From NCBI GenBank assembly GCA_023431345.1, contig JAEYWK010000063.1, positions 26,679 to 90,678 of the forward strand: a stretch of DNA of 64,000 nucleotides, given 5' to 3'. The notes under the pieces are model-generated. The model was given only the letters and a program-made list of their open reading frames with translations. It ran no database searches and had not been told where the DNA came from. Source of the stretch: Pseudomonadota bacterium. GTDB lineage: Bacteria > Myxococcota_A > Polyangia > Polyangiales > Polyangiaceae. The translations under genes were made by a program, and so were the position numbers. Positions 33,787 to 40,703 of this stretch are shown here, piece by piece (position 1 is the first letter of the stretch; each line of letters opens with the position of its first letter).

Positions 33787-35277
33787 ATGCTGCAGGGCTC
33801 CGAGCCTGCCTGCATGTCCGCTGCCCCGAGCCTCACCCAACAACGCGAAGTTGCTGCTCGCGTCGCCCACTGGCTGGTCGACAAAGGGCGCCCCGATGAA
33901 GCCGTCGCGCTGCTCGCGGTGTGGGCCGCGACGGTCAATGATAGCGAAGGGCAGCACCTGCTCGCCGAGGCGCTGCGAATCGACCCTGGCTCGAAGGTCG
34001 CGCAGATGGCGTTCGAGCGCATGGAGGGCGTTCAGGGCGATCACGCCGCGCTCGATCAGGCGATCCACACCTACAGCGCGCAAGAGCTAGCCCGGCTCGA
34101 AGCCGAGATGAAGCGCCCGAGCTTTCGGCGCGCTCAGATGGGCTTCAACAACAACATCAAGTTTCAAGACCAGGTCTTTCACGTGCAAACGGAGGACAGC
34201 GGCCTGGATCAACCGCACATCATCACCCACCTGTTCGCCGATGGCGGGCGCGTCATCAAGAGCCACAAGCGCTCCTATGCCGACGCCGTTTCGCGCGCGG
34301 ACGTGGCTGAGTTCGTGCGCGGGCTGATGAAGTCGCAGCACCTCGAGATGGTGATGCTGCTGCGCGAAGGGCGCTTCGACAACGTGATCGCCGGTCGCGA
34401 AATCGGCGGCCTGCAGCTGCTGACGGAGCCGCCGAACGTCGACAACATCAAGAAGCTTGCCAGCCAGAAGAAGCAGCGCGCCGAAACCGGCTCGAGCTCC
34501 ATCATCTCGGCGGCTCCGCCGGTCGTCGCGCCTGCCGCCGCGCCTGCGCCTGCCGCCGCGCCTGCGCCTGCGCCTGCGCCTGTCAACGCAGAGCCCGCGC
34601 TGCCGGCCGCGCCCGTCGTCGCGGCGCCGAAGGTCTACTTCACGCTCCACGTGCTACGCAGCCTCACCGGTGGCCCCGACCGCTATGATCCGCCCGGCAC
34701 CGAGGCGCTGATCGGCGCCGCCGGCGTCGTGAATCTGCCCGGCGAGCGCTTCTGCCACCCGGAGGAGGCGCTGCTCAGCTTCCGCGATGGCCGCCTCTGG
34801 CTAGAAGATCTCGAGGGCGGCAATGGGGTGTTCTTGCGCATCCGCTCCGCGGTCGAGCTCGAGATGCTCGACGAGTTCGTGGTCGGCGATCAGCTGCTGC
34901 GCATCCAAAAGAACCCCGTGCCCGACGACGGCCCCGATCCCGACCCGACGTACTTTTACTCGTCGCCCAAGTGGCCGTCGTCGTTCCGCGTCACGCAAGT
35001 CTTCGAGGGCGGCGCCGACGGCTGTTGCGTCGTGGCGCGCGGCAATACTCTTCAGATCGGCTCCGCGGTGGGTGACCTCGTCTTCCCAGACGACCCGCTC
35101 GTCGCCGAGCAGCATTGCTTGATCGAGGAGCAAGCCGGCTCGATGGTGCTCACCGACTTGGGCACGCGCACCGGCGTCTTCGTGCGGATCCGCGGCGAGC
35201 AAGAGCTCGCCCACGGCGACGAGCTCCTGATCGGGCGTACCCGGCTCGTGGTCGATCTGGCGCGGCCCGCGGCTTAG
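33787..35277 (+). CDS. FHA-domain protein with a myxobacterial N-terminal domain
   Basis: A 496-residue cytoplasmic protein (ATG at 33814 is a possible alternative start). N-terminal residues 1-100 look helical. Then comes a recurrent myxobacterial block FNNNIKFQDQVFHVQTEDSGLDQPH and HIITHLFADGGRVIKSHKRSY. An Ala/Pro linker (residues about 240-275) separates two FHA-like beta sandwiches: ALIGAAG...FCHPEEALLSF..., and NTLQIGSAVGDLVFPDDPLVAEQHCLIEE...TDLGTRTGVFVRI. FHA domains bind phosphothreonine. The second keeps the GS/RxG-like core better than the first. The protein likely reads out a Ser/Thr kinase signal; the partner kinase is not in the window. Confidence 0.82.
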   Translation: MLQGSEPACMSAAPSLTQQREVAARVAHWLVDKGRPDEAVALLAVWAATVNDSEGQHLLAEALRIDPGSKVAQMAFERMEGVQGDHAALDQAIHTYSAQELARLEAEMKRPSFRRAQMGFNNNIKFQDQVFHVQTEDSGLDQPHIITHLFADGGRVIKSHKRSYADAVSRADVAEFVRGLMKSQHLEMVMLLREGRFDNVIAGREIGGLQLLTEPPNVDNIKKLASQKKQRAETGSSSIISAAPPVVAPAAAPAPAAAPAPAPAPVNAEPALPAAPVVAAPKVYFTLHVLRSLTGGPDRYDPPGTEALIGAAGVVNLPGERFCHPEEALLSFRDGRLWLEDLEGGNGVFLRIRSAVELEMLDEFVVGDQLLRIQKNPVPDDGPDPDPTYFYSSPKWPSSFRVTQVFEGGADGCCVVARGNTLQIGSAVGDLVFPDDPLVAEQHCLIEEQAGSMVLTDLGTRTGVFVRIRGEQELAHGDELLIGRTRLVVDLARPAA

Positions 35278-35285
35278 CGCGCTCC

Positions 35286-35334
35286 CGGTCCAGCTTCCCT
35301 GCATAGTTCCGTCGATACAGGGAGGACCGCTTTG
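35286..35334 (+). terminator. Two-part stem after the FHA gene, terminator-like
   Basis: CGGTCC and TTCCCTG pair with CAGGGA and GGACCG (35286-35301 with 35318-35329). The loop is about 17 bases and CTTTG follows at 35330. The T-tract is short, so efficiency is uncertain. Confidence 0.45.
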
Positions 35335-35437
35335 CCAGCTGCGCGGCGACGCGGCATCCCTTAAGTTTTGGGCAGGGCCGCGCGGCGCGGCTCGAGCTCG
35401 CTCTTCACCTGCACCGATCTATGATCGCAAGACGCAC

Positions 35438-36610
35438 ATGACACACGCAATCCACGACAGCGGCACGCGTCGATCGTTTCACAGCGCCAGGCTGCGCTCG
35501 CTACCCGCGGTGCTCGGCGCGATCGGCCTCTTGGGTCTCGGATGCAGCAGCGGTGACGACGGCGGTGAGCCAGGGCCTGCCGGCGGTAGCGGTGGCCTCG
35601 GAGGCGCGGCCACCGCCGGTGACACTTCGAGCGGGGGCACGCCCGCTTCTGGCGGCGCGACGACGGGCGGCGCGTCGAGCGGCGGCGCGACGACGGGCGG
35701 CGTGTCGAGCGGTGGCGCGACGGGCGGCGCGACGACGGGCGGCGCGAGCACCGGCGGCTCCGTGACGGCTGGCAGTGGCGGCGCTGCCGTCGCGGGCGGA
35801 CCCTCCGGAGGCGCCCCTAGCGCAGGCGCAGGCGCCGGTGGCGGCGGCGGCGGCGGCGCGATGAGCAGCGGCAGCCCTGGCTGCGGCTCGGCTACTCCGC
35901 TCAAGAGCGGCGAGTTCACCGAGAACATCGACGGCACGATGCGCAAGTACGTGATCGATGTCCCGAGCGGCTACGAGACGAACAAGAAGTACCGCTTGGT
36001 GTTCGTGTGGCACCCGCTCACTGGCTCTGCGAGCCAGGTCGTCAGCGGCGGCTACAACGGCTTGAAGTCGCTGTCCGAGGGCAGCGCCATCTTCGTCGCC
36101 GGAGACGGCTTGATGGGCGGCAACGGCGAAGCCAGCGGTCGCGGCTGGTGGAACGAAAACGACGGCGACATGAAGCTCCTCACCGCCATCCTCGCCAAGC
36201 TCAAGGCCGGCCTTTGCATCGACAACGAGCGCATCTTCTCCACCGGCTTCAGCTTCGGCGGCATGATGTCTTACGCGGTCGGCTACGAGTTCAAGGAGTT
36301 TCGTGCCATCGCGCCGTGCTCCGGGGATCTTCAGGTCATTCGCCCCGACGAAAACAACACGGCGCCGCTACCGATCATGGCCTTCCACGGCGACAAGGAC
36401 GACTTCGTCACCACCGCTCGTGGCCGCGCCGCCCGTGACAAGTACATCGCGCGCAACAAGTGCATGGCCACGACCATGCCCGCTTCCCCGAGCCCCTGCG
36501 TCGAGTACCAAGGTTGCTCTGCCCCCACCTTCTGGTGCGAGTTCTCGGGCGGGCACAACACGTGGTCGGAGCAGCCGAAGGCCATCTGGAAGTTCTTCTC
36601 CCAGTTCTGA
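35438..36610 (+). CDS. Secreted PHB-depolymerase/feruloyl-esterase-like hydrolase (lipoprotein)
   Basis: A 390-residue exported protein. The signal region ends LGLLGLGCSSGDDGG, a fair lipobox. Residues about 45-145 are a Gly/Ser/Thr-rich linker made of repeats of GGA-TTGGASSGG type. The catalytic domain is an alpha/beta hydrolase of the LpqC/esterase-PHB group: KYVIDVPSGYETNKKYRLVFVWH, ENDGDMKLLTAILAKL, then the nucleophile elbow STGFSFGGMMSY (Ser at about residue 272), AFHGDKDDFVT and a late SGGHNTWSE His. Substrate may be a polyester or an ester-linked plant or cell-wall polymer. Cysteines suggest disulfides. Confidence 0.85.
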   Translation: MTHAIHDSGTRRSFHSARLRSLPAVLGAIGLLGLGCSSGDDGGEPGPAGGSGGLGGAATAGDTSSGGTPASGGATTGGASSGGATTGGVSSGGATGGATTGGASTGGSVTAGSGGAAVAGGPSGGAPSAGAGAGGGGGGGAMSSGSPGCGSATPLKSGEFTENIDGTMRKYVIDVPSGYETNKKYRLVFVWHPLTGSASQVVSGGYNGLKSLSEGSAIFVAGDGLMGGNGEASGRGWWNENDGDMKLLTAILAKLKAGLCIDNERIFSTGFSFGGMMSYAVGYEFKEFRAIAPCSGDLQVIRPDENNTAPLPIMAFHGDKDDFVTTARGRAARDKYIARNKCMATTMPASPSPCVEYQGCSAPTFWCEFSGGHNTWSEQPKAIWKFFSQF

Positions 36611-36672
36611 GCTGCGCCCGGCTGCGTTCCTAGCCTCGGTGCCGCAGCGGCGAGGCGCACAAAAACCAAAAG

Positions 36673-36701
36673 GGCCAGACCCGGTGACGGGCCTGGCCTT
36701 T
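36673..36701. terminator. Bidirectional intrinsic terminator between convergent genes
   Basis: Stem GGCCAG-A-CCCG, loop GTGA, CGGG-C-CTGGCC (36673-36698). TTTC follows on the plus strand. On the minus strand the stem is followed by CCCTTTTGGTTTTT. It would serve the esterase gene and the small lipoprotein gene, which converge here. Confidence 0.7.
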
Positions 36702-36746
36702 CGGCGTGGGCTTCCTTCGGCGGAGCCCTAGAAGAATCACTTCTTC

Positions 36747-36956
36747 TTACTGAGCCGGAGCGGCTTCGGCCGGAGCGGCGTCGGCGGGGGCGGCGTCGGC
36801 CGGGGCGGCCTCAGCGTCGGCCGGGGCGGCGTCGGCGGGCTTCTCTTCCGGGACAGCAGCCGTGTCCGGCGTGGCCGGCTCGGGGGTGGCTTCGCCACCG
36901 CAAGCAACCGCAAAAGCACACACCGGAACGAGCGCGATCAAAGAACGAATCGACAT
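36747..36956 (-). CDS. Small Ala/Pro/Glu-rich lipoprotein
   Basis: A 69-residue protein. The start at 36956 has AGGAGG seven bases upstream, which is the best ribosome site in this region. The signal is MSIRSLIALVPVCAFAVACGG, with the lipid-modified Cys at residue 19. The mature part is low complexity: EEKPADAAPADAEAAPADAAPADAAPAEAAPAQ-type repeats, with no fold. Likely an abundant small outer-membrane lipoprotein. Function unknown. Confidence 0.8.
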   Translation of the reverse strand: MSIRSLIALVPVCAFAVACGGEATPEPATPDTAAVPEEKPADAAPADAEAAPADAAPADAAPAEAAPAQ

Positions 36957-37169
36957 TGAGGATCCTCCTAATGGCCGAACCGATGGGCTCGGACCTCGAA
37001 CAGACGCTCGAGTACCCCAAAGCGGCTCACACACCAAGCGCAAATCTTGTTCGCGCTTCAGTAACTATAAGAAAATCAAAGGGTTACAGCTGTGGCGGCG
37101 GGGCCCGCCGCCGGCGAGCTTGGTTTCACGGCCGGTCGATTTGAGCCGAAACGCAGAGCTGGTGCGTCC

Positions 37170-37919
37170 ATGATTCGGGTCCCGCGTATGGTTGCCGCCC
37201 GCCGATCGCCCCGCTTGCGTCTGATTTCGTCGGAGTCCCTGGAACCAGGGGCCGCCGCGCTGGACGCTGTGGTGCAGGCTACGCCGCCCGATTCCGAGGT
37301 GGTGGCGGTGGCGGAGCCGCCGGTGCATGCCGACGCGGCCCGTGACGGCGCCCATGACGCAGCCCAGGTAGACGTCGAGCTCGTGGCGCGCGCGCTAGGG
37401 GCGGAGTCGAGCGCGTTCGAAACCTTGTACCGCCGCCATGCGGAGTTCGCGTTCAACCTCGCCGCGCACATCCAGGGCAGCTCCACTGATGTCGAGGACG
37501 TGGTGCACGACGCCTTCGTCAAGGCGCAAGAGCAACTCGAAGACCTGCGCGACCTGGCAGCGTTTCGCCCGTGGCTCGGCAGCATCGTGGTGCGACTCGT
37601 GCGCACGCGGCTGCGGCGCCGCAAGCTGCTCGGCGCGCTCGGGCTCACGGCGCCCGAGCCCGTCGATATCGACACCATCGCCGCCGCCGACGCCGACCCG
37701 GAGTCGCGCGCGCTGCTGGCTCAGGTGTACACGCTGCTTCAAACGCTCAGCGCAGACGATCGCATCGCGTGGACGCTGCGGTACGTCGAGCGACACCGCT
37801 TGGAAACGGTAGCCGTGATGATGGATTGTTCTCTGGCGACGGCGAAGCGGCGCATCGGCCGCGCGCAGCACTTTCTCACCGAGCGCTTCGTGGCTCCCTT
37901 CGGCTCGAGCTCCTCATGA
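37170..37919 (+). CDS. ECF-type sigma-70 family RNA polymerase sigma factor
   Basis: A 249-residue sigma factor. Start ATG at 37170 (MIRVPRMVAARRSPRL); an upstream in-frame start is possible. Region 2 is FETLYRRHAEFAFNLAAHIQ...VEDVVHDAFVKAQEQL and AFRPWLGSIVVRLVRTRLRRR. Region 4 is LLQTLSADDRIAWTLRYVERHRLETVAVMM, with a helix-turn-helix in DCSLATAKRRIGRAQHFL. The N-terminal 60 residues are low complexity. The next gene starts inside its stop (ATGA) and encodes a single-pass membrane protein, the usual arrangement for an anti-sigma regulator. Confidence 0.9.
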   Translation: MIRVPRMVAARRSPRLRLISSESLEPGAAALDAVVQATPPDSEVVAVAEPPVHADAARDGAHDAAQVDVELVARALGAESSAFETLYRRHAEFAFNLAAHIQGSSTDVEDVVHDAFVKAQEQLEDLRDLAAFRPWLGSIVVRLVRTRLRRRKLLGALGLTAPEPVDIDTIAAADADPESRALLAQVYTLLQTLSADDRIAWTLRYVERHRLETVAVMMDCSLATAKRRIGRAQHFLTERFVAPFGSSSS

Positions 37920-38926
37920 CCCGCGCAAGCTTTCCCGAGATCCCCCAAGCCGCTTTGCGGAACCACGCCTCGCCTGAGCGAGTCGAGCGCGTGTGGCGCC
38001 GGCTCGAGCTGAGCGGCGTGCGACCGGCGCGAGCCAAGCGCGCCGCCTTGGTTTGGGCGCCCGCAGCGGCGTTGATCTTCGGAGTGGGCGTGCTCACCGG
38101 CACGCGCCTGCAGCCATCTGCGGTGGAGGTGGCGGCAGTCGCCGAGCCGCGCGCGCCGCTGCCCATGCCCGGCGCGGCGGCGGCGGTGGAAGAGCGCGCT
38201 CTGCAGCCCGTCGCGCCGGCAGACTCACCCGCGCGCAAGCGAGAGCGCACGCCGCGCGCGCTGCCGTCGGGTAACGCCGCCGCGGCGCCGCTCGGTGAAG
38301 CGTACGCGGAGCCGTCCGGCCCATCAGCAGCGGAGCCCGCGTTGACCGCGGGTCCGGCCGAATGGGAGAAGCTGGCGGAGACGGGCGAGTTCCGCGCCGC
38401 CAACGAGGCGCTCGATCGCAGCGGCGGCTTCGAGCTGGCGGCGAGTCGCGCGAGCGCGGGGCAGCTGTTGATTTTGGCCGACATCGCGCGCGCTTCCGGC
38501 AATCGCGAGCGCGCGACGCAAGCCTTGAAGCGGCTGCTCTCGGTGTACGTTTCCGCCCCGGAAGCTCCGCTCGCGGCGTGGACGCTCGGAAACTTGCTCG
38601 AGCAAGCCGGCGATCGCGCCGGCGCCGCGGAGGCGTACGCCACGTATCGGCGCTTGTCACCGGCCGGTGATTTCGCGGAAGATGCCGCGGCCCGTCAGGT
38701 CGACGTGGCGCTCTCCCAAGGGAATCTGGAGCTTGGTACCCGCGCCCTGGAAGAGTACGCCCAGAACTTCCCGAAGGGGCGACGGCTCTCCGAGATGCGC
38801 AAGCGGCTGGCTGCTCTGGCTGCGCCTGCCGTCGATGATGCTGCTCCGACGGAGACGGAAGACGAAGAAGAGGTGGTCGAGCCCGGCGCGGAAGCGCCCG
38901 CCGCGCCGCCAGCGTCTCCTCACTGA
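37916..38926 (+). CDS. Single-pass membrane protein with TPR-like repeats, putative anti-sigma partner
   Basis: A 336-residue protein. The cytoplasmic N-terminus (MTRASFPEIPQAALRNHASPERVERVWRRLE) is followed by one membrane helix (AALVWAPAAALIFGVGVLTGTRL). The exterior part has an Ala/Pro linker and then TPR-like helical pairs: EWEKLAETGEFRAANEAL, ILADIARASGNRERATQAL and LLEQAGDRAGAAEAYATYRRLSP. It is coupled to the sigma gene by an ATGA overlap. Many ECF operons encode the antagonist second, so this is the likely sensor; the short cytoplasmic segment would have to hold the sigma-binding region. No canonical zinc anti-sigma motif is visible. Confidence 0.72.
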   Translation: MTRASFPEIPQAALRNHASPERVERVWRRLELSGVRPARAKRAALVWAPAAALIFGVGVLTGTRLQPSAVEVAAVAEPRAPLPMPGAAAAVEERALQPVAPADSPARKRERTPRALPSGNAAAAPLGEAYAEPSGPSAAEPALTAGPAEWEKLAETGEFRAANEALDRSGGFELAASRASAGQLLILADIARASGNRERATQALKRLLSVYVSAPEAPLAAWTLGNLLEQAGDRAGAAEAYATYRRLSPAGDFAEDAAARQVDVALSQGNLELGTRALEEYAQNFPKGRRLSEMRKRLAALAAPAVDDAAPTETEDEEEVVEPGAEAPAAPPASPH

Positions 38927-39872
38927 GCTCGCGCTACCGCTGTCGTTGCTGCTGCTGGCGCTGTCGGCGCGTCCGAGCTGGGCCGCCCCCGCCACCGTGC
39001 TGGTGGAGATTGACGGCGCCGCGGAGCGAGTCGTCGACGCGCGCAGCACGCGACGGCTCGTGCCGCTGGAGCTGTCGGACGTTTCGGTGCCACAGTCGAA
39101 CGGCACGCGCAGCGCGCCCGTCTTGTTCTTTCGCGTGCTCGGGCGTGGGGACGCGCTGCGCATCGAGCTGTGGGAGCGCGGCGAGTTTCACGGCGCGCGC
39201 ACCTTGAGCGGGGCGGGTGAGAATCCGCAGCTCGTGGCGCGTCGGGTCGCGTTGGCGGCCGCCGAGCTCGCCCGCCGATTGGCTCGCAGACGCGAGGCCA
39301 GCCTGGTCCGAGACGAACGCCAACGTGAAGCGCGCATCGCGCGCCAGCACGAGCTGCAGCAGCGCACGCAAGACGGCCCCATCGCCCTACGGGCAGAGCT
39401 TGCGGTGGCGCTGTCGCCGGGCAAGTTGCAGCTCTTCGGTCAGCGCCTGACGGCGGAGCGCTCGCTCCACCGTCAGCTTCGCGTGGATCTGGGGGCGGAG
39501 CTGTGGGGCGGCTCGCTCGAGCCCGAGCTGCGCGCGGAGCTACAAGGTCTGAGCATCGGTCCCGGCCAGCGGATCCCGCTGTCGCGGCGGCTGGATCTGG
39601 ACATCGCCGCCTCGGCAGCGGCGCTGCTGCTGCAGGCGCCGGCGGCGAGCTCGCTCGATGGTATCGCGCACCAAGACGCGTCGTGGACAGCGCGGCTGGC
39701 CGCGGCGGGGCGGCTCGAGCTGCGCCTTTCGCGTCAAGTGCGCGCGCTCGTCGGCGTGGAGGGCGGCGCGCTGCTTCGTCCCGTGAGCTACGGTAGCGGG
39801 GAGGGCGTCCAGCGCCTCAACGGCAGTTGGTGGAGCCTTGGCCTGGGGCTCGTCGTCACTCCGCCGGGTTGA
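38835..39872 (+). CDS. Secreted/outer-membrane protein overlapping the anti-sigma gene
   Basis: A 345-residue protein whose likely start (ATG ATG at 38835/38838) lies about 90 bases inside the preceding gene. The first 30 residues are basic (LLRRRRKTKKRWSSPARKRPPRRQR). A signal-like helix ALPLSLLLLALSARPSWAA follows. The mature part has VLVEIDGAAERVVDARSTRRLVPLELSDVSV and a C-terminal beta-rich segment with alternating hydrophobics ending GSWWSLGLGLVVTPPG, as expected for an outer-membrane barrel or beta sandwich. It completes a three-gene sigma cluster. Start is uncertain; alternative starts would leave the signal intact only if GTG/TTG is used. Confidence 0.6.
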   Translation: MMLLRRRRKTKKRWSSPARKRPPRRQRLLTELALPLSLLLLALSARPSWAAPATVLVEIDGAAERVVDARSTRRLVPLELSDVSVPQSNGTRSAPVLFFRVLGRGDALRIELWERGEFHGARTLSGAGENPQLVARRVALAAAELARRLARRREASLVRDERQREARIARQHELQQRTQDGPIALRAELAVALSPGKLQLFGQRLTAERSLHRQLRVDLGAELWGGSLEPELRAELQGLSIGPGQRIPLSRRLDLDIAASAAALLLQAPAASSLDGIAHQDASWTARLAAAGRLELRLSRQVRALVGVEGGALLRPVSYGSGEGVQRLNGSWWSLGLGLVVTPPG

Positions 39873-39926
39873 GCGACACTCACCCCAGGTGAGGCGCATC
39901 CTGGCTCCGCGGCTCCGCCGAGCGAC

Positions 39927-39971
39927 AAAAGGCCGACGACCCGGGGCGCGCTCGGGCGCACCGGGTCGTCG
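39927..39971 (-). terminator. Tandem hairpin H1 (minus-strand terminator)
   Basis: Stem CGACGACCCGG (39934-39944) with CCGGGTCGTCG (39961-39971), 11 base pairs, perfect. On the minus strand GCC then TTTT follow it (39927-39930). It is last in the array for a minus-strand transcript. Confidence 0.68.
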
Positions 39972-40000
39972 TGGGGTTCAGTCGGCGTCAGGCGCCGGGG

Positions 40001-40045
40001 AAAAGGGCAGCGCCCTGCGGCGCGGGAGGCGCCGCAGGGTCGCTG
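40001..40045 (-). terminator. Tandem hairpin H2 (minus-strand terminator)
   Basis: Stem CAGCGCCCTGCGGCG (40008-40022) with CGCCGCAGGG and CGCTG (40030-40045, one bulged base). The loop on the minus strand is CCTCCCG. CCC then TTTT and CCCC follow on the minus strand (40001-40007). Confidence 0.7.
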
Positions 40046-40046
40046 G

Positions 40047-40087
40047 GAAGAAAACAACAGGCCGCGGCGAGGGGAAGCACCGCGGCC
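40047..40087 (-). terminator. Tandem hairpin H3 (minus-strand terminator)
   Basis: Stem GGCCGCGG (40060-40067) with CCGCGGCC (40080-40087). The 12-base loop reads TGCTTCCCCTCG on the minus strand. TGTTGTTTTCTTCCC follows on the minus strand. Confidence 0.75.
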
Positions 40088-40093
40088 CGTTGG

Positions 40094-40135
40094 GAAAAAA
40101 ACAACAGGCTGTCGTGAGGGGATTGCACAACAGCC
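40094..40135 (-). terminator. Tandem hairpin H4 (minus-strand terminator)
   Basis: Stem GGCTGT (40107-40112) with ACAGCC (40130-40135), plus inner GTG/CAC. The loop on the minus strand reads CAATCCCCT. TGTTGTTTTTTTCCC follows on the minus strand. H4 and H3 share the following T-tract sequence and the CCCCTC loop but have different stem bases. Confidence 0.76.
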
Positions 40136-40149
40136 CGTTGAGGAGAGGA

Positions 40150-40187
40150 CAGCGGTCCCAACGCAGGGATGGGGCATTGAGCCGCTG
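40150..40187. other. Hairpin H5, same array, no T-tract
   Basis: Stem CAGCGG (40150-40155) with CCGCTG (40182-40187). The 26-base loop is G-rich on the plus strand (AGGGATGGGGC). TCCTCTCCT follows on the minus strand, not a T-run. Confidence 0.5.
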
Positions 40188-40197
40188 AGAACGGGGC

Positions 40198-40271
40198 GGC
40201 GGCACTCGAGGGAACGGGGAAGGAGGGAACGAGAGCCACTGTCAGGGAGACGCGGGGGACCGAGTGCCGCC
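40198..40271. ncRNA. Hairpin H6, long-loop element heading the array on the minus strand
   Basis: A perfect 11-base stem, GGCGGCACTCG (40198-40208) with CGAGTGCCGCC (40261-40271), holding a 52-base loop. On the minus strand the loop is pyrimidine-rich and includes TCCCTCCTTCCCC, hence the anti-Shine-Dalgarno core CCTCCTT. On the plus strand it is AAGGAGGGA, but no start codon follows. Together with H1-H5 this may be one structured RNA or a set of small RNAs; expression is not known. Confidence 0.45.
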
Positions 40272-40343
40272 TGCGTTCGGTTATTGCACTCGCCGTGCCA
40301 AGGATCGGCGTAGCAAATTCAGTGACTTACGAGGCGTTTACCT

Positions 40344-40703
40344 TCAGCTTTGTGTCTCGTTCGAGAACTCTGTTTCAGATGTGGATCCCGAATCTGGCTC
40401 GCGATGAGACTCGAACAAGATTTCGCGATCCCCACGGGTGAGGCTCACGAAGCGGCCCTCGATCCGAAAGCCGGCTCGACCGTCGGGCAGGGCGTCCTTT
40501 CGACAGCCGCGCACCTTCACGCGCACCGTGACGCTCCGAGCGCCTGCGCTGTGCGTCGCCTCCACGGTGGATCCAGGCGGCGAAGGCGCGACTGAAGACA
40601 AAGTGACGAAGTCGCCCGTCGCTTCGCTTTCAATGATGAAAGCGTCGCCGCCGCGCTTCAGCGTCAGCGGTACGGGTGCAGTCAACGGAGTCGGCGCGCT
40701 CAT
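40344..40703 (-). CDS. PilZ-like domain protein coupled to smpB
   Basis: A 119-residue protein. SVTVRVKVRGCRKDALPDGRAGFRIEGRFVSLTRGDREILFES resembles the second half of a PilZ barrel, but the N-terminal RxxxR c-di-GMP motif is not obvious, so nucleotide binding is doubtful. Start ATG at 40703 overlaps the smpB stop (ATGA). The tail is Ser/Glu/Thr-rich. It is the last gene before the hairpin array. Confidence 0.58.
   Translation of the reverse strand: MSAPTPLTAPVPLTLKRGGDAFIIESEATGDFVTLSSVAPSPPGSTVEATHSAGARSVTVRVKVRGCRKDALPDGRAGFRIEGRFVSLTRGDREILFESHREPDSGSTSETEFSNETQS

Larger units (their letters stand above)
39873..40343. other. Gene-free 470-base interval holding a six-hairpin array
   Basis: The interval separates the convergent sigma-cluster protein gene (ends 39872) and the PilZ-like gene (ends 40344). 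Stem-loops at 39934-39971, 40008-40045, 40060-40087, 40107-40135, 40150-40187 and 40198-40271 fill most of it. Bases 40272-40343 show no clear promoter; a TTGGCA is present on the minus strand but its spacing to an A/T-rich -10 is poor. Confidence 0.8.

Noticed and set aside
40214..40232. AAGGAGGGA on the plus strand as a ribosome-binding site
   Set aside because: No ATG, GTG or TTG follows at usable distance, and the sequence lies in the loop of H6.
39873..40343. tmRNA (ssrA), suspected because smpB is adjacent
   Set aside because: No tRNA-like ends, no resume codon with an ALAA-type tag and no CCA-type 3' end were found. The hairpins are better explained as terminators or a small-RNA array.
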